DNA of 64,000 nucleotides from an uncultured Spirochaetales bacterium (GTDB lineage: Bacteria; Spirochaetota; Spirochaetia; Sphaerochaetales; Sphaerochaetaceae). How positions within the stretch are numbered: the first letter of the stretch is position 1; each line of letters begins with the position of its first letter. Below are positions 1-8,839 of the stretch, piece after piece. The notes under the pieces are model-generated. The model worked only from the letters and a program-made list of their open reading frames with translations. It had not been told where the DNA came from and searched no databases. The translations under genes were made by a program, and so were the position numbers. The stretch spans positions 1 through 64,000 of the forward strand of contig CASGDQ010000049.1 in NCBI GenBank assembly GCA_949300325.1. Reading direction: 5' to 3'.

Positions 1-620
1 CCCTTCAGTGAATTTGAGCCCTTGAGAATTAAAATATCTGCCTTCGTTTTTCCAAGCATGGACAGCAGATTTGCATGAAGCCTTCCTTTTTTCCTGTAAT
101 CCGGACCTGCATAAAATAGCTTCTTCTTTGAAGAAAGGTCGGAGTTGACTGCCGCAAACGGCAATCCAGTCTGCTCAAGATACTCTGATATCTTCGGTGT
201 GTCCAACGTGGCTAGCACCAATGCATCCACATGCAGGTCGACAAGGCTTCTGATCCCTTCAAGATGTACGTTTTCATCGTACCCCTCTACCTCTTTTATG
301 ATTACTGAGATCCCTTGGTCTGCATAATCCTCTTTTGCCTTTTCTATTCCTTGTATAAGGCTGTTGAAAAAAGGATTTCCTATGCTGGGCAGAAGCACTC
401 CGATGAGCTTAGGCGCTTTGCATGCGGCAAGCATTCTTGCCGCACGGTTGGGCTTGTATCCCAGTTCTTCTGCTTTTGCCAGCACCCTGGCTCTTACCTC
501 ATCCTTGACACCTTTCCTTTGATGGATCGCCCTGTCGACAGTCCCTCTGGAGATGCCAAGCGACCTTGCTATTTCCGCAATGGTGGCGCCATCTTTAACA
601 GAAGGGGCATTCGGTTTCAT
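1..620 (-). CDS. LacI-family transcriptional regulator (3' end beyond window)
   Basis: Sugar-responsive repressor, partial: the start is inside the window and the reading frame stays open to the left edge (206 codons visible). The N-terminus reads MKPNAPSVKDGATIAEIARS, followed by a LacI helix-turn-helix (RGTVDRAIHQRKGV) and hinge (EELGYKPNRAARML), then the start of a periplasmic-binding-protein-like effector domain (IGVLLPSIGNPFFNSLIQG). The start ATG at 620-618 lies inside the 3' end of the upstream isomerase gene, which stops at 595, giving a 26-base overlap and probable translational coupling. It may control the isomerase gene or an operon to the left. The ligand cannot be told from sequence. 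Confidence 0.88.
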   Translation of the reverse strand, partial: MKPNAPSVKDGATIAEIARSLGISRGTVDRAIHQRKGVKDEVRARVLAKAEELGYKPNRAARMLAACKAPKLIGVLLPSIGNPFFNSLIQGIEKAKEDYADQGISVIIKEVEGYDENVHLEGIRSLVDLHVDALVLATLDTPKISEYLEQTGLPFAAVNSDLSSKKKLFYAGPDYRKKGRLHANLLSMLGKTKADILILKGSNSLK

Positions 621-2079
621 ACAGCATCCCTTTCGGCCTGTTGAATGAAATATCCTTCACTCCGAGATAGGAGAGGACCGCATACAGGCTTTTGCCTATG
701 TGGCTGAAGGCCACGGCTCCATGATGAGGAAAATGCTTATTGATCAGCACATGGCGGTAGAATCTTCCCATTTCCGGTATAGCGAATATTCCGATTCCTC
801 CGAAGCTTCTTGTCGCCACAGGCAGCACTTCGCCCTGGCATACATATGCCTGCAGGCTGGTATCGGCATTCGATTGAAGGCGGAAGAATGTTATGTTGCC
901 AGGTGCGATGTCCCCTTCAAGGGTTCCTCTGGTGAAATCGGGTTCGCCTCCGCTTTCAAGCAGCCTGTTTTGGATCATCTGGTATTTTACTGCTCCGGAA
1001 GAAAGACGGCAGAACGGGGTATTCCCGCAATGGAATCCCATGAACGTGTCGCTTAAGGCATAATCATATTTTCCTTTTATGTTTTTTCTCCACATGTCCT
1101 CTGGAACCGTATTGTTGATGTCAAGAAGAGTCACGCTTTCTTCTGTGATGCATGTCCCGATATATTCTGAAAGAGCTCCATAGATATCCACTTCGCAGGC
1201 TACCGGAATTCCTCTTGATGCGAGGCGGCTGTTAACATAGCACGGCTCGAATCCGAATTGTTCTGGGAATGCCGGCCAGCATTTATTGGCGAATACGACG
1301 TATTTCCTAGCTCCCTTGTGGGTTTCGGCCCAGTCGGAAAGCGTAAGTTCGAATTGGGCCATTCTTTCAAGCAGGTCGGGGTAGGTGTTTCCCGCCTGCC
1401 CAAGCTCCTGCTCCATTTCAGAGGCAATTCCTTTGATTCTTTCATCCCCGGCATGCGCCTTATATGATACGAGCAGATCCAGTTCGCTGTTTTCTTCTAT
1501 TTCGATCCCAAGGTCATATAACGCTTTGATCGGAGCGTTGCATGCGAAAAAGTCCTGCGGACGCGGACCGAAGGTTATTATCTTCAGGCCTTGCAAGCCT
1601 ATGAGCGTTCTTGCAACAGGTATGAATTCTTTCATCATCTCGGCACATTCTTTTGCAGTTCCTACAGGATATTGCGGAATGTATGCCGGTATTTTCCTCA
1701 GCCCCAGGTTATAGGAGCAGTTTAGCATTCCGCAATAGGCATCACCTCTTCCATTTAAAAGATTATCTCCTTTTTCCTCGGCTGCTGCGATATACATTAC
1801 AGGGCCGTCAAAGTATTTTGCAATCAGCGTTTCCGGAGTCTCCGGACCGAAATTCCCTAAAAACACGGCAAGCGCGTTGCATTTCTGGTCTTTTACTTCA
1901 GAAAGCGCCTTCAATGCATCCTTTTCATTTTCAACCACCGTTTTGCATTCATACAGATCCAGGCCGAGCTTGAGGGCTTCTTCTGAAATCTTTTTTCTTC
2001 TTCCTTCGCTTATTGAAATGACAAAGCAGTCGCGGCTGACTGCTACAAGGCCTAGTTTAACATGCGGGATGTTGTTCAT
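595..2079 (-). CDS. L-fucose/L-arabinose isomerase family protein (FucI-like)
   Basis: Cytosolic ketol isomerase of the fucose-isomerase-related family (COG2407 type), 494 aa. The start is placed at ATG 2079-2077 because AAAGGAGA lies 7-8 bases upstream; an upstream in-frame start would add 11 residues without a ribosome site. The N-terminal half has alternating beta/alpha segments (AVFLGNFGPETPETLIAKYF) and the C-terminal half carries family-typical stretches (YVNSRLASRGIPVACEVDIY, GFHCGNTPFC). The neighbours are a LacI regulator on each side and none of the other fucose genes, so the true substrate (fucose, arabinose or another deoxy/pentose sugar) is unsettled. The family call is firm; the substrate is inference. 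Confidence 0.8.
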   Translation of the reverse strand: MNNIPHVKLGLVAVSRDCFVISISEGRRKKISEEALKLGLDLYECKTVVENEKDALKALSEVKDQKCNALAVFLGNFGPETPETLIAKYFDGPVMYIAAAEEKGDNLLNGRGDAYCGMLNCSYNLGLRKIPAYIPQYPVGTAKECAEMMKEFIPVARTLIGLQGLKIITFGPRPQDFFACNAPIKALYDLGIEIEENSELDLLVSYKAHAGDERIKGIASEMEQELGQAGNTYPDLLERMAQFELTLSDWAETHKGARKYVVFANKCWPAFPEQFGFEPCYVNSRLASRGIPVACEVDIYGALSEYIGTCITEESVTLLDINNTVPEDMWRKNIKGKYDYALSDTFMGFHCGNTPFCRLSSGAVKYQMIQNRLLESGGEPDFTRGTLEGDIAPGNITFFRLQSNADTSLQAYVCQGEVLPVATRSFGGIGIFAIPEMGRFYRHVLINKHFPHHGAVAFSHIGKSLYAVLSYLGVKDISFNRPKGMLYETECPFC

Positions 2080-2164
2080 TAATTGTTCTCCTTTTGTTTC
2101 GTGCTCGAGCACGGTATAGTTTTAGTATTTTCCTACAATCTGTATTTGTCAATGTTTTAATTTT

Positions 2165-3157
2165 TTAAGGTAATAGGATCTTGCAAGAATTCCTAAATAT
2201 GATACTGGTGGACAATACGATTGTTTTAGGGGGCAGGTATGGGTCGTTTATTGTCGACATCAGCTGGAACATAGCACTTGTTCCCATTTCAATAAATGGT
2301 TGTTTCACTGTTGTAAGATCCCCATATTCTGCTGACGGTATGTTGTCGTATCCGATTATTGATACATCCTCCGGTATGCGTATCTTATTGCTTTGGAGCG
2401 CTTTTACGGCGCCTAGGGCCATGACATCGTTTGCTGCACATATTGCAGAAAAATTGAAACGGTTTTCTTTGAGCATTGCCTCGATAAGAGATTGGGCTGT
2501 ACAAAAATTGAAATCGGCATGTGTAATGAAATCATCGCGGATTTCAATCTCGTTATCCGACATTGCCGCGCGAAAACCGTTGCAACGTTCCACCTCGGTT
2601 GAGGTGTTCAATGTACCTCCCAGATAGAGAATCCTCTTATGCCCCAAGGTGATTAAGTATTTTGTTGCTTGGTAGAGTCCTTCAAAATTGCCTGTTGTGA
2701 CAAGATTGATATTATGTAGACCCGGATCCCTATCAAGAAATACGATCGGCACTATCTGTTCTTTGACTATTTGTTGCAATAATAGGCTGGCTTGTCCTGA
2801 GGGGATCATTATGATTCCGTCTACACCGATATCTATCAGCTTTTTTAGTATTTCATCTTCCCGTCTGGGAATGCCGTTGCTGTTGCAAAGCATTATAGTC
2901 ATTCCGTTGCCAGATGCAATATTATCTATTCCGGTCAACATAAGCGGGAAGAATTGGTTTGTAATATCTGGAACTACAAGCCCGATAGTCCCCGATGATT
3001 GCTTGCTTTTTTGATTCTTATACTCGCTGATTGCGTTTTCTATTTTTTTCCTTGTTGAGTATTTTACTTTTTCAGGGGAAGAAAGCGCCCTGGAGATTGT
3101 AGCCATGGAGACATTTGTCATTGCTGAAAGTTCTTTGAGCGTAGGTTTTACATCCAT
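2165..3157 (-). CDS. LacI-family transcriptional regulator
   Basis: 330 aa, full length for LacI/GalR repressors. Residues 6-50 hold the helix-turn-helix and hinge (LKELSAMTNVSMATISRALS), followed by the two-lobed sugar-binding domain (IGLVVPDITNQFFPLMLTGI, then VDGIIMIPSG and AAVNDVMALGAV-like CAANDVMALGA). It is divergent from the solute-binding gene at 3409, and the 251-base gap between them contains repeated TTTTGCA/TGCAAAA half-sites. The likely job is effector-relieved repression of the 3409-8787 operon, and perhaps of the isomerase gene 85 bases downstream on its own strand. The effector is unknown. Confidence 0.9.
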   Translation of the reverse strand: MDVKPTLKELSAMTNVSMATISRALSSPEKVKYSTRKKIENAISEYKNQKSKQSSGTIGLVVPDITNQFFPLMLTGIDNIASGNGMTIMLCNSNGIPRREDEILKKLIDIGVDGIIMIPSGQASLLLQQIVKEQIVPIVFLDRDPGLHNINLVTTGNFEGLYQATKYLITLGHKRILYLGGTLNTSTEVERCNGFRAAMSDNEIEIRDDFITHADFNFCTAQSLIEAMLKENRFNFSAICAANDVMALGAVKALQSNKIRIPEDVSIIGYDNIPSAEYGDLTTVKQPFIEMGTSAMFQLMSTINDPYLPPKTIVLSTSIIFRNSCKILLP

Positions 3158-3311
3158 ATGCTTATAATATGTTACTTCTTATTGAATTTCTAACTAATTA
3201 ATTTTCATTATATTTTCATAAAACCATATTTTATTTTTCATTTACTTAGTAGAGTTTTTTAATATTACCATTATAATTACTTATAATATAAAATTTAATT
3301 AAATAATATTG

Positions 3312-3342
3312 TTTTGCATTCTATTGCAAAATAATGCAAAAA
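3312..3342. promoter_or_regulatory. Candidate LacI-type operator
   Basis: Half-sites TTTTGCA (3312-3318), TTGCAAAA (3324-3331) and AATGCAAAA (3333-3341) form overlapping inverted repeats in the AT-rich gap between the LacI gene and the importer operon. The position and symmetry suit a repressor site. The assignment to the 2165-3157 regulator is inference. Confidence 0.45.
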
Positions 3343-3359
3343 TGAGTTTTCATTTTTAT

Positions 3360-3389
3360 TTGACATTTTGAAATGTAGAAAAAAATAAT
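3360..3389 (+). promoter_or_regulatory. Candidate sigma-70 promoter of the 3409-8787 operon
   Basis: TTGACA at 3360-3365 and AATAAT at 3384-3389, spacer 18. The predicted start falls almost on the ribosome site AAAGGAGA before ATG 3409, so the leader would be very short. The operator-like repeats lie just upstream of the -35. Confidence 0.4.
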
Positions 3390-3408
3390 GAAATAAAAGG
3401 AGAGAAAA

Positions 3409-4734
3409 ATGAAAAAGTGGTTTTCTTGTTTTTGTACTGTGATTTTAATTTGCGGTATCGCTTTTGCAGGTGGCTCTTCCGAAAGTGCTGGATCACAAAA
3501 AGATCAGCTTTTGTGGCTTTATGAAACAGCAACTCCGGAACATGAGGAGCACCTGAAAAAAGATTTGATAGAAGTTGTGAATGCAAATGCTTCCGACTAT
3601 GAATTCTCTATCAGATTTGATGCAAACTATGACCAGAATCTTCGTACTCAAATGCTTGCTGGCGCTGGCCCGGATCTTTGTCAGACAGCAGGTCCTTCTT
3701 ATGTACAGGAATTCGCAAAAGAAGGTTACTTATATCCTTTAGATGAATTTGCAGAAAAGTATGGCTGGTATGATATAGTTTTCCCGCTTATGATCGATCT
3801 CTGTTCGGTTAATGGTGATCTTTATGCTTTGCCGAAATCGTATGAGAGCATGATGATTTTTTATAACAAGACCCTGTTTGATGAGAATGGATGGGTTATC
3901 CCGGAGACTTGGGATGAATTTGAAGAGCTTTGTGCACAGATAAAAGCAAGCGGCGTTATTCCTATGGTTGGCGGAAATGCAAGCTGGAGACCGGCTACAG
4001 AACACCTTGTGACAATTTATCTTAATCATATTGCTGGACCGGACAATGTTCTCCGGGCACTCCGTGGTGAGATTCCTTGGACAGATCCTGTTTTCGTGGA
4101 AGCTATGACCCAGTTGAAGAGTGATATGGATAATTATTTCTCTCCGGATTATTTTTCTTACGCCGATGAGGATTGTCTTTCCGTTATTGCAGACAGGACA
4201 TGTGCTATGTATCCTTCCGGCTCTTGGAATTTCCAAAGGATGGATGAATATTTTGATGAGACTGGAGATGAATGGGATTGGGCTCCGCTGCCTTCTGCTG
4301 ATGGTGTGGAGTATCCTCTTTATTGTCTTGGCATTGGTGCGACTCTCTCAATCAATGCGAAGAGTGCACGCCCGGAAGCTGTTGCCGAATTGCTTAATAC
4401 CCTTTTTACAAACAAGGATGTTATTGTAAATCTGAATGTGGATTGGCCTGGAGAATGGAACCTTCCGATCAACACAATCTCCACCTCCGATTTTGCAGGT
4501 AAGATTGATGACAGATATGCTAGATGTATAGAGGTTATAGGTGATGCTGTTTATGCAGGCGGTTACGGATTCACCACTTGGACATTCTGGCCGGAAAAGA
4601 CGGATCAGTACATATGGGAAGAGGTTGAGAAGCTATTCTTGGGTACGATTACTCCCGAGCAGTACCTGGAAGGGCTTGATGAAGTGTTCCAAAATGATAT
4701 AAAGGCGGGAAATCTTCCGATTTTGCCGCAATAA
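3409..4734 (+). CDS. Sugar ABC transporter substrate-binding protein
   Basis: 441 aa family-1 extracellular solute-binding protein that captures a sugar or oligosaccharide outside the inner membrane and delivers it to the permeases encoded next. It has an N-terminal signal peptide (MKKWFSCFCTVILICGIAFA) with a mature end GGSSESAG; no Cys follows the cleavage site, so it looks like a signal-peptidase-I substrate rather than a lipoprotein. Typical blocks are visible: LAGAGPDL, YLYPLDEFAEKYGW, ALPKSYESMMIFYNKTLFDENGW, ETWDEFEELC. Ribosome site AAAGGAGA. It is the first gene of a five-gene operon with a hydrolase and a PfkB kinase. No ATPase gene is present. Confidence 0.9.
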   Translation: MKKWFSCFCTVILICGIAFAGGSSESAGSQKDQLLWLYETATPEHEEHLKKDLIEVVNANASDYEFSIRFDANYDQNLRTQMLAGAGPDLCQTAGPSYVQEFAKEGYLYPLDEFAEKYGWYDIVFPLMIDLCSVNGDLYALPKSYESMMIFYNKTLFDENGWVIPETWDEFEELCAQIKASGVIPMVGGNASWRPATEHLVTIYLNHIAGPDNVLRALRGEIPWTDPVFVEAMTQLKSDMDNYFSPDYFSYADEDCLSVIADRTCAMYPSGSWNFQRMDEYFDETGDEWDWAPLPSADGVEYPLYCLGIGATLSINAKSARPEAVAELLNTLFTNKDVIVNLNVDWPGEWNLPINTISTSDFAGKIDDRYARCIEVIGDAVYAGGYGFTTWTFWPEKTDQYIWEEVEKLFLGTITPEQYLEGLDEVFQNDIKAGNLPILPQ

Positions 4735-4749
4735 TCCGCAAAAAAGTTT

Positions 4750-4783
4750 ATGGCTGCGGAATATTCCGTAGCCATTATTTTTC
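4750..4783 (+). other. Intercistronic hairpin after the substrate-binding gene
   Basis: ATGGCTGCGGAA / TTCCGTAGCCAT forms a 12-pair stem (one G-T) with a 2-base loop, followed by TTATTTTTC. It may be a leaky terminator or an mRNA-end stabiliser that lets the binding-protein message exceed that of the permeases, as is common for binding-protein-dependent operons. Confidence 0.55.
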
Positions 4784-4823
4784 TATTTATTTTTAATTTC
4801 GAATCTGGACTAGGGAAAACATT

Positions 4824-5696
4824 GTGTCAAAAAAGAAAAATGTACATGGATGGATTTTTATCTTGCCTGCGTTGGCTATAAATATCATGGTGATTCTTGT
4901 TCCGGCTTTTGCAACCATATTGCTTTCATTCACCGAATGGAATGGGTTGGGGACGCCAAGTTTCAACGGATTGAATAATTTCATACAGCTGTTTCATAAT
5001 CCGAATTTCTATACAGCTGTAAAAAATAATATCAAGTGGACGATATTCTTTTTGATTGTCCCAATTTTCATATCATTGATCATAGCGGTCATACTTCTTT
5101 TCATGAAAAAAGGAAAGACACTATGCCAATCGATTTTCTTCATACCGAATATAATCAGCCCTGTTGTAATATGTTCAATATTCAGTTCAATGATATTCCA
5201 TCCCCGCAGCGGAATACTGGGATATATAAATGGTCTTGGAATTTTAGGACATAATCTTGTAAACCCGCTTACACAGACGGCAACTTCAATATGGGCATGT
5301 ATGGCTGTCGACTGCTGGCATTGGTGGGGATTTCTAGCTGTAATATTCCTTGCGGCAATGAGACAGGTTGATGAAAGCATTATTGAAGCCGCGGAAATAG
5401 ATGGTGCCGGATTTTGGAGGAAGTTTATCAGCGTCATACTGCCTTCAATAAGAAGCAATATCCTTTTTATGATGTTGATGACAATCATATGGTCTTTCTT
5501 GTCCTTTGATTATATTTGGATTCTTACCGGCGGTGGGCCGGCAAATAGCTCTGAAATGCTTTCAACTCTTTCCTATAGATCTTCGTTCTATACTCATGAG
5601 ATCGGGCTGGGCTCCGCCTCGGCTCTCATTATGAGCTTACTGGCTGGAATAGTGATTGTATTTTATGTGCGTATGCAGGTTAAGGAGGATGTATGA
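4824..5696 (+). CDS. Sugar ABC transporter permease (MalF/UgpA type)
   Basis: 290 aa inner-membrane permease with six predicted transmembrane helices and the EAA loop for ATPase docking (ESIIEAAEIDGAGFWRKFISVI). The N-terminus WIFILPALAINIMVILVPAF and the motif LSFTEWNGLG are typical of the first permease of sugar importers. It starts with GTG; the upstream AGGGAA is a weak ribosome site. Its stop overlaps the next gene by 4 bases (ATGA), so the two permeases are translationally coupled. It works with the 3409 binding protein; the ATPase must come from elsewhere. Confidence 0.9.
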   Translation: MSKKKNVHGWIFILPALAINIMVILVPAFATILLSFTEWNGLGTPSFNGLNNFIQLFHNPNFYTAVKNNIKWTIFFLIVPIFISLIIAVILLFMKKGKTLCQSIFFIPNIISPVVICSIFSSMIFHPRSGILGYINGLGILGHNLVNPLTQTATSIWACMAVDCWHWWGFLAVIFLAAMRQVDESIIEAAEIDGAGFWRKFISVILPSIRSNILFMMLMTIIWSFLSFDYIWILTGGGPANSSEMLSTLSYRSSFYTHEIGLGSASALIMSLLAGIVIVFYVRMQVKEDV

Positions 5697-6529
5697 TCAA
5701 CTCTAAACAGTCTGTTTCAGTCAAAGTTTTTTCTTGGTTGCTTTTGGTATTCATGTTGATTGTTACTCTCCTTCCATTATGCCTGATGCTGCTTAATAGC
5801 TTTAAAACAAGAGTGGAGATAACGACTAATCCCTTGGCTCTTCCTGAAACGTGGTCCATACAAAATTATGTAAAAGCTTGGCAGCAAGCTGAGATTCCTG
5901 TTGCGGCAAGAAATAGCATAATACTTGTGTTTGGAACGCTTTTGATAACTCTCGTCGTAAGTTGTATGGCTGCATATGGATTAGCACGTAAGACTGTACC
6001 TTGTTGGAAACAGCTTTCGGTCTATTTCCTGATTTGCAATACCATACCGAAGCAATTATTTATAATCCCGTTGTTCTTCATTCTTCAAAAAGCCGGATTG
6101 GTCAATAATCTGGTTGCGATGATGTTTATTTATTCTGCGATATACTCTCCATTCGCTATATTTCTTTTAAGAACATATTTCCAAGCAATAGATCAGGATA
6201 TCATAAATTCTGCCATGATTGACGGAGCCAGCCATTGGCAAACATTCTGGAAGATTGTCATGCCGTTGGTTCGGCCTGGTATTTTAACGGCATCCCTTAT
6301 TGTTGGATTATGGTGCTGGAATGAATTCCTATTTTCGGTAACATTCTTGCAAACGGATTCAGTTACAACGTTGGCTGTAAAATTTTATGGTTTTACCAGC
6401 CGGTATGTCACAGAATGGGGAAACATGATGGCCTTTGCCGTGCTTGTCACGCTTCCTGTAATTTTATTCTTTATTTTCCTGCAGAACAGATTCATTGACG
6501 GTATGACTGCAGGCGGTGTAAAAGGTTGA
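5693..6529 (+). CDS. Sugar ABC transporter permease (MalG/UgpE type)
   Basis: 278 aa second permease of the importer. It has six hydrophobic segments and the EAA-type loop QDIINSAMIDGASHWQTFWK, and it ends in the common RFIDGMTAGGVKG tail of carbohydrate permeases. Overlaps the previous gene by 4 bases. Together with 4824-5696 it should form the membrane channel. The linked hydrolase and kinase suggest that the cargo contains a ribosyl or similar glycosidic unit (inference). Confidence 0.9.
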   Translation: MINSKQSVSVKVFSWLLLVFMLIVTLLPLCLMLLNSFKTRVEITTNPLALPETWSIQNYVKAWQQAEIPVAARNSIILVFGTLLITLVVSCMAAYGLARKTVPCWKQLSVYFLICNTIPKQLFIIPLFFILQKAGLVNNLVAMMFIYSAIYSPFAIFLLRTYFQAIDQDIINSAMIDGASHWQTFWKIVMPLVRPGILTASLIVGLWCWNEFLFSVTFLQTDSVTTLAVKFYGFTSRYVTEWGNMMAFAVLVTLPVILFFIFLQNRFIDGMTAGGVKG

Positions 6530-6546
6530 TTTAAAGGAGGAAAAAA

Positions 6547-7887
6547 ATGATCAATTCCAAATGGCTTACACTTTCAGAGACTGTTATGATTGAGTATCAG
6601 CAGAGTTATGACGAGGGAAGAGATGTAGCGGTATATGAACAGGAGGCATTAGCCATAGACGAATGTTTTAATAATGGTTGTCTGATGGAAGAAAAAGCTG
6701 CTGAGTTGCTTGAGAAAATCAAGAATGCTCCTATGCGTGAAGGGTATGCTTATGTCGAGCCTTCTGATTTGGCTTCCATCAGGAAGATGAGGAAAAATCA
6801 TAAGCCGGCCATTTCTAAAACTGCCGATATGAACAAGATATATGGAGCTTGGCTTGGAAGATGTGTCGGATGTCTGCTCGGACAGCCGGTTGAAGGATGG
6901 TATAGGGAAAGGATACTGGGGCTCCTAAAGGATACTGGTAATTATCCGATAAAAAATTATATGTCTTCCGATATAGATAAGGCTATCCGCGAAAGGTACA
7001 AGGTTGTCGATGAAGGACGTGTATACGGTAGCAATCATATAAATTGGATAAATAATGTTTCGTTCATGCCGGAGGATGATGATACAAATTATACCGTTAT
7101 GAATATGAAAACTGTGGAAGAATATGGTTTGGATTTTACGCCGGTTGAGATGTCTCATAGTTGGATGATGAATATGCAATTCATGCATGCTTGTACTGCA
7201 GAAAGGGTTGCATACCGTAATTTTGTCAATATGATAGAGCCTCCGTATTCTGCACTATATAATAATGCTTATCGTGAATGGATAGGAGCTCAGATCAGGG
7301 CTGATCTTTTCGGCTATGTGTGTCCAGGCAATCCGGAGAGAGCTGCTGAGCTGGCTTGGAAAGATGGCTGTATAAGCCATACAAAGAATGGTGTGTATGG
7401 AGAAATGATGGTTGCCGCCATGTTGGCTAGAGCTGCAGTATCGGATGATATGGATGATATAATAGCCGCAGGCATTGGTGAGATACCTTCTTCTTCGAGG
7501 CTGTATGGAGCTGTGAAGACGGTTTTGGGGTGGTATGCGGATGGCATTTCAGCAGAAGATGCAATTTTGAGAATACATGAGGAATATGATGAAAAAAATC
7601 CTCATCATTGGTGTCATACCATTTCTAATGCTATGATATGCATAGTAGCATTATTGTGGGGTGGAAAAGATTTGGAAAAAACAGTAGGAATTGCAGTGGC
7701 TGCTGGCTTTGATACGGATTGCAACGGAGCAACCACAGGATCGATTGTAGGAATGATCGTCGGTGCAAAGGCTTTGCCTGCCAAATGGGTTGAACCACTG
7801 GATGACACAATCATAAGTGGAATAGATGGTTTTGGAAAAGTAAGGATTTCCGAGCTTGCGGCTAGGACGGTTGATTTGATAAGGTGA
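6547..7887 (+). CDS. ADP-ribosylglycohydrolase-family hydrolase
   Basis: 446 aa. The ADP-ribosylglycohydrolase (DraG/ARH) fold uses two Mg ions to cleave N- or O-glycosidic ribosyl bonds. Visible hallmarks are GAWLGRCVGCLLGQPVEGW (about 100-118), the first metal motif DDDTN (177-181) and the C-terminal metal motif DTDCNGA (D389, D391). About 95 residues precede the fold, an extension seen in sugar-operon members of the family rather than in DraG itself. Strong ribosome site AAAGGAGG. It sits between an importer and a PfkB kinase, so a role in cleaving an imported ribosyl compound is more likely than protein de-ADP-ribosylation; this is inferred from context. Confidence 0.85.
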   Translation: MINSKWLTLSETVMIEYQQSYDEGRDVAVYEQEALAIDECFNNGCLMEEKAAELLEKIKNAPMREGYAYVEPSDLASIRKMRKNHKPAISKTADMNKIYGAWLGRCVGCLLGQPVEGWYRERILGLLKDTGNYPIKNYMSSDIDKAIRERYKVVDEGRVYGSNHINWINNVSFMPEDDDTNYTVMNMKTVEEYGLDFTPVEMSHSWMMNMQFMHACTAERVAYRNFVNMIEPPYSALYNNAYREWIGAQIRADLFGYVCPGNPERAAELAWKDGCISHTKNGVYGEMMVAAMLARAAVSDDMDDIIAAGIGEIPSSSRLYGAVKTVLGWYADGISAEDAILRIHEEYDEKNPHHWCHTISNAMICIVALLWGGKDLEKTVGIAVAAGFDTDCNGATTGSIVGMIVGAKALPAKWVEPLDDTIISGIDGFGKVRISELAARTVDLIR

Positions 7888-7890
7888 TAT

Positions 7891-8787
7891 ATGCGTTTTC
7901 TTGTTATTGGTTCCCTTAATGTCGATATGTTATTCCTGGTGCCACATATAGTGAGAGCTGGGGAAACGATTCAAAGTGGAGGTCTCAAACTCTCTGCAGG
8001 AGGAAAGGGAGCGAATCAGGCCGCTTCGATGGGCAAGGCTGGCCTGCCTGTGTCTTTCGCAGGCAAGATAGGCAATGATGGGATATGGATACTTGAGCTT
8101 TTGAAAGGCTATGGAGTGGATGTTTCCCAAACGGTTGTTTCCATGGATGTCCATACGGGCCAAGCAATAATCCAGATAGATGAAGAAGGGCAGAATTCGA
8201 TCATACTGAATCCAGGTGGGAATATGGAATTCACTATCGAAGAAATCTCTTTTATCATGTCTTCCTTCGAAGAAGGGGATGTCCTGGTATTGCAGAACGA
8301 AATAAATCTGATTCCAGAGATTATTTTGAAAGCAAAGGATAAAGGGATGAGGATTGTTTTCAATCCTTCCCCGTTTGATGATGGCATATTGGATTACCCC
8401 CTAGATGGCATCGATCTGTTTTTTGTCAATGAGATTGAAGGCGCGGCCTTGGCCCAAACTGCAGTTCCTCATGATGAGGCGGGGTATGAGGCGGTTCTTG
8501 GGATATTGTCTGAAAAATATCCTAAGGCAGGCATTGTCCTTACCGCTGGAAAGCGCGGAGCATATTTCAAGGATCCTTCTGGAAGCTGTTATGCTCCCAT
8601 AGTGGATTTCCCGGTAGTCGACACGACAGGAGCAGGGGACACTTTCTGCGGTTATTTTCTTGCAGGAATATATATGGGCAGATCTCCTCAGAAGTCATTG
8701 GAGCTTGCTTCCCTTGCATCGGCTTATGCTGTTTCCCGGCCGGGAGCGATGCAAAGCATGCCGACAATCAGCGAAGTTGCCAAGTGA
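7891..8787 (+). CDS. PfkB-family carbohydrate kinase (ribokinase-like)
   Basis: 298 aa cytosolic sugar kinase. It has both PfkB signatures: the N-terminal GGKGANQAASMGKAG (about residues 37-51) and the C-terminal DTTGAGDTFCGYF with the catalytic Asp. The opening MRFLVIGSLNVDMLFLVPHI matches ribokinases. It begins 3 bases after the hydrolase stop and is the last gene of the operon. A simple reading is that the hydrolase frees a sugar (ribose?) from an imported compound and this kinase phosphorylates it. Phosphorylation of another pentose or of a nucleoside is also possible. Confidence 0.87.
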   Translation: MRFLVIGSLNVDMLFLVPHIVRAGETIQSGGLKLSAGGKGANQAASMGKAGLPVSFAGKIGNDGIWILELLKGYGVDVSQTVVSMDVHTGQAIIQIDEEGQNSIILNPGGNMEFTIEEISFIMSSFEEGDVLVLQNEINLIPEIILKAKDKGMRIVFNPSPFDDGILDYPLDGIDLFFVNEIEGAALAQTAVPHDEAGYEAVLGILSEKYPKAGIVLTAGKRGAYFKDPSGSCYAPIVDFPVVDTTGAGDTFCGYFLAGIYMGRSPQKSLELASLASAYAVSRPGAMQSMPTISEVAK

Positions 8788-8800
8788 AGGTTAAAAATAT

Positions 8801-8839
8801 GGCTGCAGCAGTTTTTCCAGTCTGTTGCAGCCGTTTTTC
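8801..8839 (+). terminator. Bidirectional rho-independent terminator
   Basis: GGCTGCAGCAG (8801-8811) pairs with CTGTTGCAGCC (8822-8832), 11 pairs with one G-T, followed by GTTTTT. On the minus strand the same stem is followed by ATATTTTT. It separates the importer operon from the convergent kinase-like gene that ends at 8839. Confidence 0.8.
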
